From contig RQJH01000001.1 in assembly GCA_014156375.1 (NCBI GenBank), forward strand, positions 310,001 to 374,000: a stretch of 64,000 bases of DNA, in the 5' to 3' direction. Under the pieces are notes generated by a model. That model had not been told where the DNA came from. It did no database searches and worked only from the letters and a program-made list of their open reading frames with translations. Of the stretch, positions 1 to 7,726 are shown piece by piece (the first letter of the stretch is position 1; each line of letters opens with the position of its first letter). The position numbers and the translations under genes were made by a program. Source of the stretch: Enterobacteriaceae bacterium 89. GTDB taxonomy: Bacteria > Pseudomonadota > Gammaproteobacteria > Enterobacterales > Enterobacteriaceae.

Positions 1-185
1 CGAAACTGACGCCACATTTCCGCCAGCACCGCGCGCGGGTTAGCCAGCACCATTGCGCCAATACCCGCCCCGACGATGATGATGATTTCACCTGGCTGCC
101 AGAAAGAGGACACCCGCCCGCCGGACATAATAAAACCGCCGACCACACATCCGAGGATGATAAAAATACCCAAGAACTTTTGCAT
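1..185 (-). CDS. lafT: LafT, lateral flagellar motor stator protein (MotA-like), N-terminal part only
   Basis: Only the first 61 codons are in the window; the gene runs off at base 1. The visible N-terminus has a hydrophobic first helix (GIFIILGCVVGGFIMSGG) and a second hydrophobic stretch around residues 31-47 (PGEIIIIVGAGIGAMVLAN), which is the MotA pattern. The ATG lies 7 bases after the lafS stop, so it is translated from the lafB-to-lafS transcript. MotA-family proteins form the proton-conducting stator in the inner membrane with MotB (LafU), which would be expected just outside the window. The family call rests on N-terminus and position. Confidence 0.85.
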   Translation of the reverse strand, partial: MQKFLGIFIILGCVVGGFIMSGGRVSSFWQPGEIIIIVGAGIGAMVLANPRAVLAEMWRQF

Positions 186-192
186 AACTCGT

Positions 193-897
193 TCACTTAT
201 CGAAAAAAGACTGAATTTTCTGCGCGATTTTTTTATTGAGCTGACACACTCTGGCCTCGGTAAGGTCGAGAACCAGGGCTATCTCTTTCAGGCTCAATTC
301 GTGCTGGTAATAGAGCGTCAGAATTAACTGTTCACGCTCGTCAAGGCTTGCCAGCGCGCTTCGCAGCGTTCGGCTGACCACCATCTCTTCTTCGAGAGGG
401 CGGCTGTCTAACGCGCCGGTATAAACATCGTTGCCTAAAAGGTCATCCAGACTCTCCAGGCTTCGGGCGCAGTCGAGCAGCAAATATTCCTGATACTCTT
501 CCGCCGTAATGGAAAGATGCAGTTTGAGATCGTCAAACACCGGGGTGCGCCCCAGCTTTCGGGAGAGTTCGCGAATGGCATCGTTGAGCTTGTGAGTTTT
601 CTGTCGCAGGCGACGCGGACGCCAGTCCAGCTGACGCAGTTCATCCAGCACCGCTCCGCGCACGCGTTGAACCGCAAAAGCACCAAACTGCTCGTCAGGT
701 GGGCCGTAGCGGCGCAGCGCCGTCAGCAGCCCCATCAGAGCAATCTGCTCCATGTCTTCCTGATCCATCACGCTGCTGGCCTGATAAGCCAGCTGGCGGA
801 CGACTTTTTTAACCAGCGGCAGATACGCTTTCAGGTAGCGTGCTTCATCTGCCGGGGTCAGCGCGTCGCTGGCGATAAAATCCATCATTTCCATCAC
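193..897 (-). CDS. lafS: LafS, lateral flagellar sigma-28 (FliA-like) factor
   Basis: About 234 residues, normal for FliA. Region 2 lies roughly at residues 25-95 (includes DQEDMEQIALMGLLTALRRY), region 3 at about 100-165, and region 4 at 185-232 with the helix-turn-helix LSLKEIALVLDLTEARVCQL. It directs RNA polymerase to late flagellar promoters and should be held by the anti-sigma factor LfgM until the hook is finished. It follows lafF by 10 bases and precedes lafT by 7, so it lies in the sigma-54-dependent lafB operon. The start is ambiguous: GTG at 897, ATG at 894 or ATG at 885, with no clear Shine-Dalgarno sequence for any. Confidence 0.93.
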   Translation of the reverse strand: MMEMMDFIASDALTPADEARYLKAYLPLVKKVVRQLAYQASSVMDQEDMEQIALMGLLTALRRYGPPDEQFGAFAVQRVRGAVLDELRQLDWRPRRLRQKTHKLNDAIRELSRKLGRTPVFDDLKLHLSITAEEYQEYLLLDCARSLESLDDLLGNDVYTGALDSRPLEEEMVVSRTLRSALASLDEREQLILTLYYQHELSLKEIALVLDLTEARVCQLNKKIAQKIQSFFDK

Positions 898-907
898 AAC
901 ATCGGGC

Positions 908-1378
908 TTACTGGAAAACCATCTTGCTGATGATCACATCATCAAACGGGACGGGAATTTTCAGGCTGGCAAATTTTTCGACGTAGGCGGCGTTCAGCTT
1001 GTCGCGAAGTTCGCCGACGCTCATGTTGCGTACCACCTGATAGTCCATGTCCGACAGCAGAGCGACGGTTGCGCCACGGATCGCTGGGATCATGTCTTCC
1101 GCACTTTGGGTTTTCTTCGGATCGGAGGTCGCGAGGCTCACTCCCAGCAGCAGGTAACGCTCGTTGTTGCTGTTGCTCTTCAGGGTGATGACCACGTTTT
1201 TGATCTCAACAAACTCCACGTTATGGACTTCGGTCGAGCTGAAAAGGTTGGAGAGCGCGCTCTCGCCGCTGCCGCTGTCAACACGCAGATAGTGCATGCC
1301 GGCGACGGTCATGATGGCGGCGCACATCGCGGTGACCAGGGCGATGATCGCCCCAAAAATCATTGTTTTTGCGTTCAT
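908..1378 (-). CDS. lafF: LafF, FliL-like flagellar basal-body-associated protein
   Basis: A 156-residue protein with one N-terminal membrane anchor (about residues 7-27) and a periplasmic domain of the FliL type (VHNVEFVEIKNVVITL, then the C-terminal VPFDDVIISKMVFQ ending usual for FliL). FliL proteins sit around the stator and affect torque and swarming. In the lateral systems this position, between the FliK-like and sigma-28 genes, is named lafF. It is 13 bases downstream of lafE. Confidence 0.88.
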   Translation of the reverse strand: MNAKTMIFGAIIALVTAMCAAIMTVAGMHYLRVDSGSGESALSNLFSSTEVHNVEFVEIKNVVITLKSNSNNERYLLLGVSLATSDPKKTQSAEDMIPAIRGATVALLSDMDYQVVRNMSVGELRDKLNAAYVEKFASLKIPVPFDDVIISKMVFQ

Positions 1379-1391
1379 TATTTTCTGTCTG

Positions 1392-2453
1392 TTAAACGGT
1401 CAGTAGTACGGAGTCATCATGGCGGCGCTGCGCGTCGTGCTCCTGCCCGGCAAATTCATTGCCAGCCAGAATGGCGGCGGATTGCTGATGGGAAAAAGCC
1501 TGACCTTTGCCCTGCTGCTGACCGCCTGACTGTGACGAAACCTGGACGTTGACCTGAATGAAGTTCTGTTCGGTCAGGCTCTGGCGCAGATCGTTGCTGG
1601 TCTGCTGCAGCGCCCGGTAAACCTCGGCGTGGCTGGCGTTGATCTGCACCTGAACCCGACCATTATCGACCTGTAAAGCAATGTCGATTTTGCCCATCTC
1701 CGGCGGATCGAGGCGGATCGTCGCGTGCTGGATCTGGTTTTTCACCTGAACCTGCAGGCGATCGCCCAGCGCGCTTTGCAGCTGCTGCGACCAGCGACTG
1801 TCCTCCAGATCCACCTGCACGGGTGCGTGTTGCATTACCGTAGGATTCAGGTTTGTTGCGTTGAGCGAAGAAGAGGACGGCGCGACGTTAGTCGTCATCG
1901 GCGCAGCGCTCACCGCGGCAAGCGTGGTCAGCACCTGAGGCGCAATCGGCTGCATCTCTTTTGGCAACGTCAGCGCAGGCTCATCGCTTTGCACAGCATG
2001 AGGCAACACTGCCGCAGTCGCAGGCATCATCGGATTCACACCTGGCGCTATTCCCGTTATCGCTGGCGAAACTGGTGACAGCGATAGAGTTGGCGCAGCG
2101 TTACCCATTGCCATCAGGGGTTCCTGCGGCGCTTTCACCGGCATCTGACTGGACATCAGCAGCGCTTCAAGCAGCTGCTGTGGCGCATCGTCACGAAGCG
2201 GTAAAGGCGTTGTCTGTGGCTCGTCCTTCTCGTCATCTTTATCCTTCAGCGACGCTACATCTGCACTCACGTTTGGGCGCGGCAGAACCTGCCCCTGTTC
2301 TGCCAACAGCGTAGAAATCACGTTCAACAGCGCATCACCAAATCCGCCACTTTCCGCAGGCGCGGCCGCATTTTCCTGCGGCAGTGCGTCATTGGTTTGC
2401 AGCGGCGTACCTGAGGCATTGGTCATTCCGGCCGTCAGATTGAGCATATCCAT
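1392..2453 (-). CDS. lafE: LafE, hook-length control protein (FliK-like)
   Basis: About 353 residues from the ATG at 2453, whose A overlaps the lafD stop codon (TAATG). A longer upstream reading would lie inside lafD, so this start is preferred. Residues 1-230 are low-complexity, rich in Ala, Pro, Gln and Ser, as in FliK ruler regions. The C-terminal part contains the conserved FliK core (ATIRLDPPEMGKIDIALQV and NASHAEVYRALQQ), which switches the export gate from hook to filament substrates. It is in the lafBCDEFS-T operon. Confidence 0.9.
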   Translation of the reverse strand: MDMLNLTAGMTNASGTPLQTNDALPQENAAAPAESGGFGDALLNVISTLLAEQGQVLPRPNVSADVASLKDKDDEKDEPQTTPLPLRDDAPQQLLEALLMSSQMPVKAPQEPLMAMGNAAPTLSLSPVSPAITGIAPGVNPMMPATAAVLPHAVQSDEPALTLPKEMQPIAPQVLTTLAAVSAAPMTTNVAPSSSSLNATNLNPTVMQHAPVQVDLEDSRWSQQLQSALGDRLQVQVKNQIQHATIRLDPPEMGKIDIALQVDNGRVQVQINASHAEVYRALQQTSNDLRQSLTEQNFIQVNVQVSSQSGGQQQGKGQAFSHQQSAAILAGNEFAGQEHDAQRRHDDSVLLTV

Positions 2454-2758
2454 TAACCCAACTCCTCCACGTCCATAAAGCTGGCATAAGCGGATGCCCC
2501 TTCGCGATTGCGACGGGTCAGCGCCATTTTCTGCTCCAGCAGATCGCTTTCCACCTGAGCGCAATCCAGCACCTTCTGGTGAAGCTGACGTACCGCCTCC
2601 AGCGTCTGGCGCAGCGCAGCATTCTGACCCGTGCCTTTCAGCTGGGTCAGAAACTCCGCCAGCCGGGCATCCACGCGCTCGACTTCAATCCAGTCACCTT
2701 CTGACGCAGCCTTTTTCAGCGCCAGCCCTAATCCCTGCAGGGTATTCACTGGGTTCAT
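2453..2758 (-). CDS. lafD: LafD, FliT-like export chaperone
   Basis: About 101 residues, mostly helical, with no signal or membrane segment. The ATG at 2758 overlaps the lafC stop (ATGA), which argues against a start eight codons further upstream. By size and position right after the FliS homologue it corresponds to FliT, the chaperone of the filament cap. Sequence identity to FliT families is low, so the call depends partly on gene order. Confidence 0.75.
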   Translation of the reverse strand: MNPVNTLQGLGLALKKAASEGDWIEVERVDARLAEFLTQLKGTGQNAALRQTLEAVRQLHQKVLDCAQVESDLLEQKMALTRRNREGASAYASFMDVEELG

Positions 2759-3147
2759 GCTGCCTGGCCCATTTTTTCCCAACCGCTCTGGAGATTGCTG
2801 AGGATGGTTTCCACTTCCGCGATCTGCTCCACGGAGAGCTGATGGCTGGCGTCATACAGGCGGTACACGCAGTAGTCGTAGAGATTCGCAAGGCTGACGG
2901 CGAGCTCGCCGCCCTTGTCGAAATCCAGCGCGCTGGTGAGCGCATTCAGAATATCGATGCACTTATTGATGCTCTCGGCCTTGCGCTCGTAGCGTTTGGC
3001 AGCGATGTGGCTTTTCGCACGCACCAGCTCGTCCATCAGACCATTAAAAAGCATCAGCACCAGCTGATGCGGGTTTGCTGCCGCCGCCTGAATGGCCAGG
3101 TCAGACTGTTGATATTGGCCGAAGCCGTCCTGATCGTTACCGTACAT
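2755..3147 (-). CDS. lafC: LafC, flagellin chaperone (FliS-like)
   Basis: A 130-residue helical protein. It has FliS features: an N-terminal tyrosine-containing stretch, LVLMLFNGLMDELVRAKSHI, and the conserved pattern around KGGELAVSLANLYDYCVYRL. FliS binds the C-terminus of flagellin and keeps it from polymerising in the cytosol. It follows lafB by 19 bases and overlaps lafD by 4. Confidence 0.93.
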   Translation of the reverse strand: MYGNDQDGFGQYQQSDLAIQAAAANPHQLVLMLFNGLMDELVRAKSHIAAKRYERKAESINKCIDILNALTSALDFDKGGELAVSLANLYDYCVYRLYDASHQLSVEQIAEVETILSNLQSGWEKMGQAA

Positions 3148-3166
3148 AACCGGTCGGGTCCCTTAG

Positions 3167-4504
3167 TTAGGCTAAGCCAAACATACTCATGGTGTTATTC
3201 ATCTGGGCCATGGCCTTCTGCAACTGCGTAAACTGCTTGAGATAGCGGTTGTAGGAGGAGTCATAGCGCGTCTGCATTTTTTCGGTTTTGGTGTCGATAT
3301 CTTTCTGCTCACGGTTAAGCGTCTCTTCGCGTCCCTTCAGCAGGCCGGAAGTGGAGCTGAGATATTTATCCAGCGATTTGTCCATCGCCTTCAGCATGCC
3401 GTTGTTACCGTTGAAGAAATCGGTAACGGACTGCGGGTCATTCTTAAGCTGTTTATTGAGCACGTCGGAATCGAGACTCAGCTTGCCGTCTTTGTCAGCG
3501 GTGATGCCAAATTTGGTCATGTTCTGCTCACCGAAGGTGTCACGCAGCATGTTGCTAAGTTCGTTGCTCAGTGAGGAAATGCTCGCGTCACCGGCAAAAG
3601 CACCCCGATCCTTACCGTCGCTGCCGCTGGCGGTCAGAGACTTCATGGTGTCTTTCAGAGTGTTATAGGCATCGATAAACGCCTGAATCTGCTCCTGAGT
3701 ACCGGAACTGTCGGTATCGATAGAGATGATCAGCGGCTTATCTGTCGCTGTGGTATCGGTCAGCTGAATGGTGACGCCATCGACCAGATTGCTGAGCGTA
3801 TTGGAGCTGCTGGTATGCACGGTGGATGAACCGCCGAGCGTAAATTCAGCATCCTGCGCCGTAGAAATAGAATCCGTGCTATCGAACATTGTCGGGTCGC
3901 TCAGCTTGCTGGTATCCAGCTGAATCTCATTTTTGACCCCGGTCTGATCGCTGCTCAGCATCAGCATCACCTTACCGTCGGTGCGCACCAGCGAGGCGGT
4001 CATGCTGGTTTTTTCGCTGTCTGTCCCGGCATTAGGATCTTCCGGAAACTCAGATTTGTTCACCGCCTGGGCGAAATCCGACAGGTTGTCCAGTCCATCC
4101 ATGTCGATATCAATATCTTTGCCATTGATGGTGATGGTTAACGTGCCGGTGGCATTCTTAATGCTGTCATCGGTCAGATCCGGGTACCCGGTCTGCTCGG
4201 CTTTTGCCAGCTTAGTGATGTTGAGGCTGTAAGTCCCTTTGCGCGCCGCAGCGCTGGCGGTTACGGTGGCAACGCCTTCCAGATTCATGGTGGCGGTATT
4301 TTTTAGCACCGTGTTGCTGGTCGTGTTCATACCCGTCATCGCCGTACGGAACGTGGTCAGTGCCGTGCGCAGCGAGGTCAGCGCGTTACGCTGTGCCGTC
4401 AGGTTGGACGACTGGCTTTTCAGTGCGGTCTGCATGGCCATAATGTCGTACTGCGCCAACTGGCTGGCCATTTGTGAAGGATCAATACTGGAAAAGTCTG
4501 ACAT
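3167..4504 (-). CDS. lafB: LafB, filament cap protein (FliD/HAP2-like)
   Basis: A 445-residue protein with the FliD order: an N-terminal coiled-coil segment (MSDFSSIDPSQMASQLAQYD onward), a variable middle of about residues 60-250, and a C-terminal domain ending in a long amphipathic helix (KQFTQLQKAMAQMNNTMSMF). It caps the growing filament and helps flagellin fold in place. It is the first gene of the lafBCDEFS-T operon; a consensus sigma-54 promoter lies 50-64 bases upstream of its ATG. Confidence 0.95.
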   Translation of the reverse strand: MSDFSSIDPSQMASQLAQYDIMAMQTALKSQSSNLTAQRNALTSLRTALTTFRTAMTGMNTTSNTVLKNTATMNLEGVATVTASAAARKGTYSLNITKLAKAEQTGYPDLTDDSIKNATGTLTITINGKDIDIDMDGLDNLSDFAQAVNKSEFPEDPNAGTDSEKTSMTASLVRTDGKVMLMLSSDQTGVKNEIQLDTSKLSDPTMFDSTDSISTAQDAEFTLGGSSTVHTSSSNTLSNLVDGVTIQLTDTTATDKPLIISIDTDSSGTQEQIQAFIDAYNTLKDTMKSLTASGSDGKDRGAFAGDASISSLSNELSNMLRDTFGEQNMTKFGITADKDGKLSLDSDVLNKQLKNDPQSVTDFFNGNNGMLKAMDKSLDKYLSSTSGLLKGREETLNREQKDIDTKTEKMQTRYDSSYNRYLKQFTQLQKAMAQMNNTMSMFGLA

Positions 4505-4553
4505 CGTTAGTTTCTCCGGGCACGCGTGCTAAAGGTCTTACACATAATGCATA

Positions 4554-4568
4554 GCAACTATCGTGCCA
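4554..4568 (-). promoter_or_regulatory. Sigma-54 (RpoN) promoter of the lafB operon
   Basis: On the minus strand this reads TGGCACGATAGTTGC: a perfect TGGCAC-N5-TTGC with the invariant GG and GC separated by ten bases. Transcription would begin near 4542, about 38 bases before the lafB ATG. The 19-base stretch including the following TATG matches the lfgB promoter at 17 positions. The likely activator is LafK, encoded in the same locus. Confidence 0.88.
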
Positions 4569-4654
4569 ATTTTAAAATTGTTTATATTCAATGAATTATA
4601 AAAAGGAAGGAATATGGACTTCCGCCCTTTTCCGCCTGTGGGAAGGCTGAGGCA

Positions 4655-4690
4655 CAGATAAAAAAACACCGCCATGCAGCGGTGTTTTAT
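4655..4690 (-). terminator. Intrinsic terminator after lafA
   Basis: A six-base stem CACCGC (4667-4672) / GCGGTG (4679-4684) with a CATGCA loop, extended by A/T pairs. Read on the minus strand it is followed by a run of T from 4666 downwards. It lies 24 bases after the flagellin stop and upstream of the lafB promoter, so flagellin forms its own transcript. Confidence 0.85.
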
Positions 4691-4713
4691 CCAGCGGTAT
4701 GTGATACCCGGGA

Positions 4714-5598
4714 TTAGCCCAGCAGAGACATCACCATGCCGGACATGCTGTTGGACTGCTTCAGCATGGACATGCTGGTCTGAGACAGCATCTGGTTGCG
4801 GGTCATGCTGGACGCTTCAGTCGCGAAGTCAGCATCGCGGATGTTACCCAGCGCCAGTTCAGTGTTGTCTTTCATGTTTGCCAGGTTGTTGGCGGTGTGG
4901 CCCAGACGGTTGATGCTGGCACCCAGTTTGGAACGAACGGTACCCACAGAACCCAGAGCGCCTTCCAGAGCGGTGATCATTTCGCGCGCCGCGCTTGCGT
5001 TACCGATGGAGATGGAGCCGGAAGAAGTGAAGCTGCCGGACAGGCTGGTGAAGCCGCCTTTAGAATCGATGATAGAACCAGAACCGGAACCTTTCAGCGC
5101 ATCAGACAGATCCACTTTCATGGTTTCGCCAGCGTCAGAACCGATCTGGAAGTTCATTTCTTTACCGAACTTGCCGCTTGCGCCGAACAGTTTCTCACCT
5201 GCGTAAGAGGTGTTGTTCATGATGTTCTGCAGTTCAGAGTTCAGGTCGTTCAGCTCAGCGTCGATCGCTTTGCGGTCGTCAGCGGTGTTGGTGTCGTTCG
5301 CAGCCTGAGTAGCGAGGTCTTTCATGCGGTACATGATGTTGCCCACTTCATCGAACGCACCTTCAGCGGTCTGCAGCAGAGCGGTGGAATCTGCGATGTT
5401 ACGCTGTGCAACGGCCATGCCGTTGGTCTGACCCTGCAGACGGCTTGCAATCTGCAGGCCCGCAGCATCATCTGCCGCAGAGTTGATGCGTTTACCAGTG
5501 CCCAGACGCTCCATTGCGGTGGATAACATGCTGTTGGATTTGTTCAGCGCGTTGATGGACGCCATGGAAGAACCGCTGGTGAAAATTGAAAGTGCCAT
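4714..5598 (-). CDS. lafA: LafA, lateral flagellin
   Basis: A 294-residue flagellin. The N-terminal D0/D1 region (residues 1-140, with GKRINSAADDAAGLQIASRL) and the C-terminal D1/D0 region (about 205-294) are well conserved. The D2/D3 outer domains are essentially missing. In their place is a short Gly/Ser/Thr-rich stretch (residues 170-202, 14 Ser/Thr in the 32 residues from 171 to 202) that would be surface-exposed. A strong ribosome-binding site (AAGGAG) precedes the ATG. The gene stands alone between a terminator and a 680-base divergent region. I could not find a convincing sigma-28 promoter upstream. The nearby glycosyltransferase and FliB-like genes make this protein their likely substrate. 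Confidence 0.95.
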   Translation of the reverse strand: MALSIFTSGSSMASINALNKSNSMLSTAMERLGTGKRINSAADDAAGLQIASRLQGQTNGMAVAQRNIADSTALLQTAEGAFDEVGNIMYRMKDLATQAANDTNTADDRKAIDAELNDLNSELQNIMNNTSYAGEKLFGASGKFGKEMNFQIGSDAGETMKVDLSDALKGSGSGSIIDSKGGFTSLSGSFTSSGSISIGNASAAREMITALEGALGSVGTVRSKLGASINRLGHTANNLANMKDNTELALGNIRDADFATEASSMTRNQMLSQTSMSMLKQSNSMSGMVMSLLG

Positions 5599-6280
5599 CT
5601 GTTTTAATCTCCTTTACAACCTGTCTGCCAGGTTTTCTGTCGTGTACCTGATTAAAACGACACGGCGTAGACCGGAATTAAATGGAAAATTAAAAAAATC
5701 CTCAAAAAAATTTTCACCCCCCTATTTAAAGGCATCCAATTAGCCTGACTAATCAAACTTAGCTGACATCTCATCAATTCTTCGTAAAATTCACAAACGG
5801 ATAAATTAAAATAATAGGCGACAAAAAAAATAAAAACTTAAATATCTTTTTCTCTCTTCTTTGGTTTTTTCCTGCAGGAGATAACCAACCGGTGTATGGG
5901 GTTATTATTGGCGCACAAATCAGTAACAACCAAGGCATAGTTTTTAACATTAAGATAATTTGATTATCCGACTTAACGTTTGATCAGGAAACGACCAGGA
6001 ATGTTAATGCCCTTCCCGAACTTTTGCTTGGCAAGGTGTTGCGCGTCACACTTTTATCGCGTAAAAAGGGCGCCGGGAAAAGAAAATTCCTCCCTGTCTG
6101 TAACATTAGGAAGATGAATGTCTTCCCATATTGCAGAGAAATCAGGCGAATTTTTCTTCTCTTCCGCAGGCAGCGGCAATTCTTGAGTGAATTATAAATG
6201 GAGTTAACCAACAGGTAACACATGCGGAGGCCATCTTCTGCAGGTGTTGTTTTTTTTACTGGATGGTGATGACCAATTAA
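5599..6280. other. Divergent intergenic region between lafA and lafZ
   Basis: About 680 bases, AT-rich near lafA, without a believable gene. It must hold the promoters of lafA (minus) and lafZ (plus). A TGGCA/TTGC pair at 6029-6042 (plus) resembles sigma-54 but has one base too few between GG and GC. A short minus-strand open frame at 5984-6223 has no recognisable protein features and no ribosome-binding site, and I treat it as chance. Confidence 0.6.
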
Positions 6281-7213
6281 ATGAATAAGCGCTATGGTTC
6301 AGTAAATAACTGGTTGATTGATCTTCCCTCAGGCTCAATTCTCCATTTAGTCACTGGAGAACGTAAGCGTCTGGGTGAATATCAGCTGAAACTGCTTAAT
6401 GTATTAATGCAGGACGCAGGTAAGATTTTCACTCGTGAAGAGTTGACGAATCTCGTTTGGGAACGCCGGGTTATTGGCAATAACAGTTTGCCTAATGCCG
6501 TTCATGCTTTACGAACGGCGCTTGAAGACGACGGCAAAAAACAAAAAATCATCAAAACCATACCCAGAAAGGGTTATGTATTAGAGCCAGAATATTGCTG
6601 TTTCGTTGAGAAAGACGAAGCCGAAGTGGACGATGCGGACTGTGATGCTGAACTGCCCGAAGAAGATGACAGCGCGGGCCTGCCGCCAGTAGAAAACGAC
6701 GAAAGCGACAGTGAGGCGGAAGCGGGACCTGGCGGCGAAAAACCCGTCGCGCAGCCGGCCAGCCACAAACAACGTTATCTGATATTTGCTCTGCTCCTGC
6801 TCATCGTGTCCTTTGTCAGCATGATGTTTGCGGATGAGTTCACTAAACATCATCAGGGGACCACGCTCGAAGCAGAGGAAATTCAGGCCAACGTTTACAG
6901 CAACATTCACCTTTATGCGCTCAAAAGTGGCAATAACCCAACCGGGGAACACGAACATCTGTACAGCAAGCTGAAAGGGACTCTGTATACGCTAAATCAG
7001 CAGCTCAGACCTGACTCCGTGACGATGAATGTGTATTTCCTGAGTGAGAATCAGACGCTGAACTACACCTTTACCCTGCATTCGCCGTGTGATGACAAAC
7101 AGTTAGTTATGACCCTTTATCACTGGCGCATCGATCCTTTAAAACTGAACAACCTGATTTTGCGCGAAACGAGGAGAAAGCTAAGTGAAATGGCTGACTG
7201 CAAAGAGAGCTAA
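6281..7213 (+). CDS. lafZ: LafZ, membrane-bound winged-helix regulator (ToxR/CadC-like)
   Basis: A 310-residue protein. Residues about 10-105 form an OmpR/CadC-type winged helix (FTREELTNLVWERR, then NSLPNAVHALRTAL and IKTIPRKGYVLEP, the usual wing signature). A very acidic linker follows at 108-155, then one transmembrane helix (165-184) and a periplasmic domain of about 125 residues with two cysteines. This is a one-component regulator that binds DNA from the membrane and senses periplasmic signals. It diverges from lafA and is followed by a partner gene that it overlaps by 29 bases. The name follows its position in known Flag-2 loci. Confidence 0.85.
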   Translation: MNKRYGSVNNWLIDLPSGSILHLVTGERKRLGEYQLKLLNVLMQDAGKIFTREELTNLVWERRVIGNNSLPNAVHALRTALEDDGKKQKIIKTIPRKGYVLEPEYCCFVEKDEAEVDDADCDAELPEEDDSAGLPPVENDESDSEAEAGPGGEKPVAQPASHKQRYLIFALLLLIVSFVSMMFADEFTKHHQGTTLEAEEIQANVYSNIHLYALKSGNNPTGEHEHLYSKLKGTLYTLNQQLRPDSVTMNVYFLSENQTLNYTFTLHSPCDDKQLVMTLYHWRIDPLKLNNLILRETRRKLSEMADCKES

Positions 7214-7658
7214 TGGGCTACTCATCGCGCTGATGTTGGTCGCGTTAGCCGCTGGTTGGAAAGTATGGGAAACGTTTAAGCCCTCACACCTGCACGTCAA
7301 AACCGACGTCGAAGGGGTTTTTCAGCTGGGCTTTTACGATTTGATGTCGCAGCGAAAAGAGATTTACGACTCCAGCATGCGCACCACCAACGGCACGATT
7401 TTATCAACCATCACCAGCCCGGATGACAACCGTTTTGTGTTCAAAGGCAAGTTTGATGAAACGTTCGCGCAGAGCGGGAAGCTCTATTTTTATCTGACGC
7501 CAATCTACTACAGCACGCCACAGAAAGGGTTGATGATCGACGGGTTGGTGGATTTGCTCATGCACGCCCAGTTCTGGATGTCGCCGATTGAGGTGGGTAG
7601 AAAACCAATTGTGGTGGGACAAAGCGGGTCTATTTTTGTTTATCCGCTGAAGAGATAG
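7185..7658 (+). CDS. Small membrane-anchored protein paired with LafZ (ToxS-like arrangement), function unknown
   Basis: A 157-residue protein starting at a GTG inside the end of lafZ, with a good ribosome-binding site (GAGGAGAAAG) about 5-8 bases upstream. It has an N-terminal membrane helix (about 8-27) and a soluble, probably periplasmic remainder without cysteines. I do not recognise the family. The overlap and topology match ToxR-ToxS and TcpP-TcpH pairs, where the second protein stabilises the periplasmic domain of the first. A similar role here is inferred from architecture only. Confidence 0.75.
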   Translation: MKWLTAKRANGLLIALMLVALAAGWKVWETFKPSHLHVKTDVEGVFQLGFYDLMSQRKEIYDSSMRTTNGTILSTITSPDDNRFVFKGKFDETFAQSGKLYFYLTPIYYSTPQKGLMIDGLVDLLMHAQFWMSPIEVGRKPIVVGQSGSIFVYPLKR

Positions 7659-7720
7659 GCCTTATCAGGCCTACAGGATCAAGAGATTTGTAGGCCTGAT
7701 AAGCACAGCGCATCAGGCAT
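7656..7720. repeat. REP-like inverted repeat between convergent genes
   Basis: CTTATCAGGCCTACA (7661-7675) is the perfect reverse complement of TGTAGGCCTGATAAG (7689-7703), and the right arm continues into a second palindrome ending at GCGCATCAGGC (about 7718). The sequence and its place between the convergent 3' ends of the lafZ partner and lafW fit an enterobacterial REP/BIME element. It probably also limits read-through in both directions. Confidence 0.75.
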
Positions 7721-7726
7721 TTTCCT

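Noticed and set aside
4897-5526. Plus-strand open frame opposite lafA
   Set aside because: Antisense to flagellin, with no ribosome-binding site or known motifs; flagellin codon bias explains the open frame.
5599-5760. Sigma-28 promoter for lafA
   Set aside because: I looked for TAAA-N15-GCCGATAA on the minus strand; GCCG occurs about 60 bases before the ATG but has no acceptable upstream element at the right distance.
6029-6042. Sigma-54-like TGGCA...TTGC in front of lafZ
   Set aside because: The GG and GC dinucleotides are nine bases apart instead of ten, a spacing that RpoN holoenzyme does not usually accept.
5984-6223. Minus-strand 79-codon frame between lafA and lafZ
   Set aside because: Basic, unstructured composition, no ribosome-binding site and no homology that I recognise; AT-rich chance frame.
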